The notes below the pieces were generated by a model. That model did no database searches and was not told the DNA's origin. It saw nothing but the letters and a program-made list of their open reading frames with translations. This document shows, one piece after another, positions 60,442-64,000 of a stretch of 64,000 bases of DNA; position 1 is the first letter of the stretch; each line of letters starts with the position of its first letter. A program made the translations under genes and the position numbers. This stretch comes from a virus: IMG/VR virus record IMGVR_UViG_3300050128_000053, positions 1 through 64,000 of that record. One strand, 5' to 3'.

Positions 60442-61827
60442 TCAAGCATGATCGATTACTTCGGCCTCTCCCCAACCTTCTTCGTCGTCGTAGAACTCCT
60501 CTTCGTCTTCTTCGTCGTCACGTTCACCTCTCGTCATGCCTACGCCCACAGTAGCGCCAGGAGTAAGACCCATTGCGTCTAATGCCTGGCTGATAGCGCC
60601 TTGTGGTGGGCCCTCGGGATCGATGCGCTCGAGTTCCTTGACGTCCTTGAGCATTTTGAACCAGCGGTCATACTCTTGACCCACACGTGGCTGAATGTCA
60701 CCGCCGTCGATTTGCTCAGCGAACGTGCTAAATGCGGCTCGGCCGAACTGCCACTCAAGAAGGGTCTGCCCCGCCGCCTCCCAATCAGCGCGTCCTTTGA
60801 TCTCGACTGGGATCGAGTAAGCGCAGAGCTGGCCGGGAGTGTGTTTCGGGCATGATCCTGAAAGATTGCAACTGTCGCATTGGCGCACTGACGTGGGTTT
60901 TGAGCCCACGCGCTCTTTATCAAGCTGGGCTTTCATCCCGATGATGGGCAAGATCTCATGACGTTCGTCATCATCCCTTGTCGGTACGAGTTCGGCCATT
61001 GGATCAGGTGTTTCTGTTGAAATAACCACCGAATCGGATTGTGGCATTTCAGTAGAGACAACTGCTATACGGTCACGAAGGCGCTCGGTCATCCTTTCAG
61101 CGGCCACGTACATCGATTTGATGGCCAGTTCAGTGAGCGCATCGCGGTCATTTGCAGCGCAACGGTCAGGGTCGACCCCGAGCGCCTCGATGTTGGCCCG
61201 ATTGACTTGAACCGCCCGAATAAGACGATCAGCTGAATAGTGCTTCAGTTTGCCGGCGGCATAGACCCACAGCTCTCCGTAACGCCTCGGAGAGAGCCAT
61301 GCCATGGTCGTGGTGGCCACGAACTTGCCCGTGCGCAGGGTCTGCAGATCGAGCACATTGGATCCGTAGAGCGTAGCTGGGATGCGTCTCATGGCATTGG
61401 CCGGCAACGACTTGGCCAGATTGGCGTTCACTCCCAGGCGCTCATATTCAGCAGCCAGTTGTTGCAGTTCTTCATCTTCAGTGGGGAAGACCACCACATT
61501 AGGTAGGATGGTCAGGTGATTTCTCACCTCTCGGCGGATTTTGCTCGGGCATGCCGGCGCATCGAGATCGAAGATCAGGCATTGATCGGCATTGCGCTCA
61601 GCGAAATCGAGATAGCTCTTGGAGAAATCAGCAAAATCGAAGGAGTCCTTCTTCGAGACTCCGGGCATGATGATGACCGACACCCCACGCGGCACGATCT
61701 TGAAGATGTCGTCGATACTGTGGCGGCGGGCCCATTCGTAAAATGAGATAGCGACGTGCGTGATGCCTTGGGCAAGGAGTGCCTCAAGGTAGATCGGTTG
61801 TTCAGCCGAAGAGAAATACAGGTCCAT
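60442..61827 (-). CDS. TIM-barrel-like protein with C-terminal Cys cluster, function unknown
   Basis: 461 aa. The N-terminal 230 residues (EQPIYLEALLAQGITHVAIS; SVIIMPGVSKKDSFDFADFS; TMAWLSPRRYGELWVYAAGK) suggest an (alpha/beta) barrel family known from actinophages. After an acidic linker comes CDSCNLSGSCPKHTPGQLC, a Cys-rich site, and YSIPVEIKGRADWEAAGQTL, LEWQFGRAAFSTFAEQIDGG. The end is acidic (DDEEDEEEFYDDEEGWG). The C-terminal part resembles proteins seen next to phage packaging genes, so a packaging link is possible. A tRNA-guanine-transglycosylase-like role for the barrel is only a guess. Confidence 0.7.
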   Translation of the reverse strand: MDLYFSSAEQPIYLEALLAQGITHVAISFYEWARRHSIDDIFKIVPRGVSVIIMPGVSKKDSFDFADFSKSYLDFAERNADQCLIFDLDAPACPSKIRREVRNHLTILPNVVVFPTEDEELQQLAAEYERLGVNANLAKSLPANAMRRIPATLYGSNVLDLQTLRTGKFVATTTMAWLSPRRYGELWVYAAGKLKHYSADRLIRAVQVNRANIEALGVDPDRCAANDRDALTELAIKSMYVAAERMTERLRDRIAVVSTEMPQSDSVVISTETPDPMAELVPTRDDDERHEILPIIGMKAQLDKERVGSKPTSVRQCDSCNLSGSCPKHTPGQLCAYSIPVEIKGRADWEAAGQTLLEWQFGRAAFSTFAEQIDGGDIQPRVGQEYDRWFKMLKDVKELERIDPEGPPQGAISQALDAMGLTPGATVGVGMTRGERDDEEDEEEFYDDEEGWGEAEVIDHA

Positions 61828-61830
61828 GCT

Positions 61831-62124
61831 TTACCCGGGAGGATAGACCTTCGACGTCCTCACGCGCCCTGATTTGTGCACCGCTACTCGGACAGAGCGG
61901 CCGAACTTCATTGCCCCCGATGGGTGCTTCTCGCCTGTCACCTCGAAAGCCCAGACCTGATTAGGACGACCCGCTACCCCCCGCGTGGTCACCCCTTCAT
62001 GCCCAAATGCCTTTGCCCCCGCTAATGCGCCGGCACGATGAGTAGCTTCAGATGCTGTAGGCGCATACCAACTGTCTGGGTAAGGGCCGCTGAACTGTTC
62101 ACTGAGATGTTCATCGGCGGCCAT
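61831..62124 (-). CDS. Small hypothetical protein
   Basis: 97 aa starting MAADEHLSEQFSGPYPDSWY. KFGRSVRVAVHKSGRVRTSK is basic. It is part of a tight operon and lies 4 bases from the next gene. Unknown function. Confidence 0.65.
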   Translation of the reverse strand: MAADEHLSEQFSGPYPDSWYAPTASEATHRAGALAGAKAFGHEGVTTRGVAGRPNQVWAFEVTGEKHPSGAMKFGRSVRVAVHKSGRVRTSKVYPPG

Positions 62125-62132
62125 GGTTCTCC

Positions 62133-62372
62133 TCAGCCATAAGGCGTGCTGTGATCTCGGTCCATTTCAGCGTCGGGTTCCGCCCGTGGGATCTGATTCT
62201 GCGCCCTGCTAATCGACCATTGCTGGTTCTGAAGGCGGTTGGCAATGGCACCGGGTCCTTCGATCGAGCTATCGGCCAACTGCCGGTGGATATCAGCCTC
62301 GGTACTCGACGGGCTCAGTTTGAAGATCGGCTGGGTAGGGGACTGTGAGTCATCCCTCTTGAAACGATTCAT
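62133..62372 (-). CDS. Small hypothetical protein
   Basis: 79 aa starting MNRFKRDDSQSPTQPIFKLS; Gln/Arg-rich, mainly helical. Overlaps the upstream gene by 23 bases. Confidence 0.6.
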   Translation of the reverse strand: MNRFKRDDSQSPTQPIFKLSPSSTEADIHRQLADSSIEGPGAIANRLQNQQWSISRAQNQIPRAEPDAEMDRDHSTPYG

Positions 62373-62832
62373 TGATACCGGCCTCTCGTGCGCTCTTCAC
62401 CGCATCCTGCAGCTCATCCCACGACTTGGTGGAATCGAGTGTCCCCACTGTACCTCTTCGACCAAAGAGGATGACCGCCTGACGGGTGGCCAGACACTGC
62501 TCGTAAATCGATTTGTAACCTGTAATGACCAAGTTGATTGGGCCTCTGGCCCGCTCACGAGAAAGAGCATTCCATTGGGAATCGTCGTACGTCTCGCATC
62601 GATCTTCGGGCGGCTCAATGACGACCTGGGCCTTGGGTAACCCATTCATTTTGCAGAAGTACGTGAGGTCTCGCTCTGAGTCAGTGGCAGCGAACACTAC
62701 AAGCCGAGTGACATCGTGCATTAATGCGGTGACCAGCTCGAGGCCCTCTGTGATCGGGATGGCGTCAGCAATGATCTTCCGATTAGGGCGAAGGATGATG
62801 CCCTCGGCCCCGACGAAGAGGGGACCTGGCAC
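62350..62832 (-). CDS. HAD-like fold protein lacking the usual catalytic Asp
   Basis: 160 aa. GAEGIILRPNRKIIADAIPI sits where HAD enzymes have DxDGT; LVVFAATDSERDLTYFCKMN and PINLVITGYKSIYEQCLATR could match later motifs. If it is an HAD-like protein, the catalytic Asp is replaced by Gly/Ala (VGAEG). Unknown role; translationally coupled to its neighbour. Confidence 0.5.
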   Translation of the reverse strand: MPGPLFVGAEGIILRPNRKIIADAIPITEGLELVTALMHDVTRLVVFAATDSERDLTYFCKMNGLPKAQVVIEPPEDRCETYDDSQWNALSRERARGPINLVITGYKSIYEQCLATRQAVILFGRRGTVGTLDSTKSWDELQDAVKSAREAGINESFQEG

Positions 62833-63371
62833 TACCGGCCCGGGTGTCGACGCTGCTGACGATTCGGAAGTGTGGAGAGGTCGACAGCACCAGCGGGAGT
62901 GATCCCCCGACGAGCCATCTCCTGGGCCACATTTTGACTCTGCATAGCTTGAGCCATTGCAGCGGCGGCGGCCTGTTGAGCGGCCACGGTGCGATTCGCA
63001 ATCTCAAAAGCAGTGACGTCTTTTTGGATGGTGGCCGCAGCTATGAAGAAATCGTTGTGATTGGCTTCTCGGCCCACAATCAATGGCCGGTTGATCAGCG
63101 TGGAATCGGCAGTCCAATGTCCTGTGTGATCGGGGTACACGACAAACGCTGTCTCAAGCGTCAGGGGCGGCATGTCCTCAGGTGCAGAGACCGCAGGTTG
63201 TCCTTTCTCTTCTTCCTCCACCTCATCACTGGGAACAACTTCTGCCTCGTCGAACTCCTGGGCTGAAAATCCTCCATGGAACTCGGTATCGTCGATAGCA
63301 CCTTCGTCAACTACATCGGTCTGGGCGCTAGGCAAGCCAGACAGGTCGGCAGCGCCGCTTTCATTGGACAT
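62832..63371 (-). CDS. Hypothetical protein
   Basis: 179 aa from the chosen ATG (MSNESGAADLSGLPSAQTDV) after TTTGGAGGATCCCG. An acidic disordered first part, a beta segment (AFVVYPDHTGHWTADSTLIN), and an Ala/Gln-rich end (AAQQAAAAAMAQAMQSQNVA). First gene of this leftward operon; starts 70 bp from the divergent rightward gene. Confidence 0.65.
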   Translation of the reverse strand: MSNESGAADLSGLPSAQTDVVDEGAIDDTEFHGGFSAQEFDEAEVVPSDEVEEEEKGQPAVSAPEDMPPLTLETAFVVYPDHTGHWTADSTLINRPLIVGREANHNDFFIAAATIQKDVTAFEIANRTVAAQQAAAAAMAQAMQSQNVAQEMARRGITPAGAVDLSTLPNRQQRRHPGR

Positions 63372-63440
63372 CGGGATCCTCCAAAGGGTGATGAGTATGA
63401 AAGCCCATACCCTAGCCATTTGGGAGTACGGTGTCGACCC

Positions 63441-64000
63441 ATGGGTGTAAGAGAGGTAAGCGGAACAGCAATGACATCAGGGGACAGAGTTGAAGCTCTT
63501 TTCTGCTCATTTTGTAAGACCCTTGAGGAGATCCCCGATTCTGATTACGACGGGCCCCGTGGTGAGAATCCCATAGTGGCCGAGCTATTGATGCGTCACA
63601 ACCAACGAGACCCTCAAGGGCACGGGTGGGGCGACGGAGTCGCACCGTTCGCACTCTTCGATTTCGATCCGGACGAGTGGGCGAATCAGCGCGAGCGCTG
63701 CATCAAGATCGTCAACGAGCGACTGAAGAAGTCAGGGAACAACGCCTGGGTGGCCGAGGCCATGAACACGTTCGGCGACGATGCTCTCAAGTGCTACCGC
63801 CAACACGGTCGCCCAACGGGTGGGTGCACTGATTACTGGTCAGACTCAAAGCGCATCGGCCGGCCCACCAGTGAAGGCAAGACAGTTCTCAAGCAGGCGC
63901 CCAAGCTTGGTGCAAAGGACCCCCACCTCTGCCAGTGGTGTCCAGTTCACACCTACGTCACAACGGAGCGCAGAGCGAAAGCGGGAATGTACAAAGAGCG
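63441..64000 (+). CDS. Partial zinc-binding hypothetical protein, runs off the right edge
   Basis: Starts at ATG 63441 (MGVREVSGTAMTSGDRV) or ATG 63471, in the same frame; no stop before 64000. FCSFCKTLEEIPDSDYDGPR, KCYRQHGRPTGGCTDYWSDS and LCQWCPVHTYVTTERRAKAG give several CxxC pairs. It is divergent from the 62832-63371 gene. The pattern suggests a metal-binding or nucleic-acid-binding protein; identity unknown. Confidence 0.75.
   Translation, partial: MGVREVSGTAMTSGDRVEALFCSFCKTLEEIPDSDYDGPRGENPIVAELLMRHNQRDPQGHGWGDGVAPFALFDFDPDEWANQRERCIKIVNERLKKSGNNAWVAEAMNTFGDDALKCYRQHGRPTGGCTDYWSDSKRIGRPTSEGKTVLKQAPKLGAKDPHLCQWCPVHTYVTTERRAKAGMYKE

Noticed and set aside
60442-61827. DNA guanine-transglycosylase (DpdA-like) label for the barrel protein
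   Set aside because: The similarity is only a general barrel pattern; no queuosine-pathway genes are in the window.
1-64000. tRNA genes, CRISPR arrays and insertion sequences
   Set aside because: No tRNA-like T-arm and cloverleaf, no regularly spaced repeats with spacers and no transposase seen by eye; a tRNA scan would settle the first.

Overview
The window is part of a large contractile-tailed (myovirus) phage genome. It has a full head-neck-tail-baseplate set: portal, scaffold, major capsid protein, tail sheath, T4 gp19-like tube, tape measure, hub, gp53/LysM-like, gp25-like and J-like baseplate proteins and tail fibres. It also has a phage replication set: SNF2 helicase, CHC2/TOPRIM primase, DnaB-like helicase and a DnaC-like loader. 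A GH25 muramidase and a tape measure protein carrying peptidoglycan hydrolases point to a Gram-positive host. Moderate-to-high GC, AGGAGG ribosome sites and the many small zinc-knuckle proteins fit an actinobacterial host, but that is inference. No integrase, tRNA, terminase or DNA polymerase is visible; the genome continues past both ends.

Almost all genes lie on the minus strand and read right to left. From right to left: 63.4-59.4 kb holds uncharacterised genes and an MT-A70 methyltransferase fragment. 59.4-53.1 kb is a rightward (plus-strand) accessory island containing an inserted restriction-modification remnant. 53.1-51.2 kb is a gene-poor, repeat-bearing control region between divergent transcription units. 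51.2-47.6 kb holds small zinc/HTH proteins and a D12-class Dam-like methylase. 47.0-44.2 kb holds four consecutive glycosyltransferases. 44.1-41.3 kb holds virion-like proteins, the endolysin and an HNH endonuclease. 41.3-33.5 kb is portal, scaffold and capsid. 33.3-10.2 kb is neck, sheath, tube, chaperone, tape measure, baseplate and fibres. Then come a small holin-like membrane protein, an acidic/basic low-complexity protein, the replication operon (8.2-3.5 kb), a run of small genes, and a low-complexity repeat at the left edge.

The most striking features are self-splicing elements in two adjacent essential virion genes. The portal gene carries three inteins, each with LAGLIDADG-like endonuclease motifs. 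The major capsid gene is split by a 264-nt group I intron whose core motifs and exact exon junction can be read. The tail assembly chaperone appears to use a +1 frameshift (TTT CGC to TTC GCC). Other points are a tape measure protein with three murein-hydrolase modules, a baseplate OB-fold fused to a beta-helix spike, and a SalI/XamI-like methylase whose endonuclease is truncated.

A technical caution: several genes (near 766, 32356, 39750, 41132, possibly 48700 and 51828) are broken by an apparent one-base shortfall, often at a homopolymer. Restoring one base gives a coherent protein each time, so sequencing or assembly error is the likeliest cause. These genes should not be called pseudogenes without reads.
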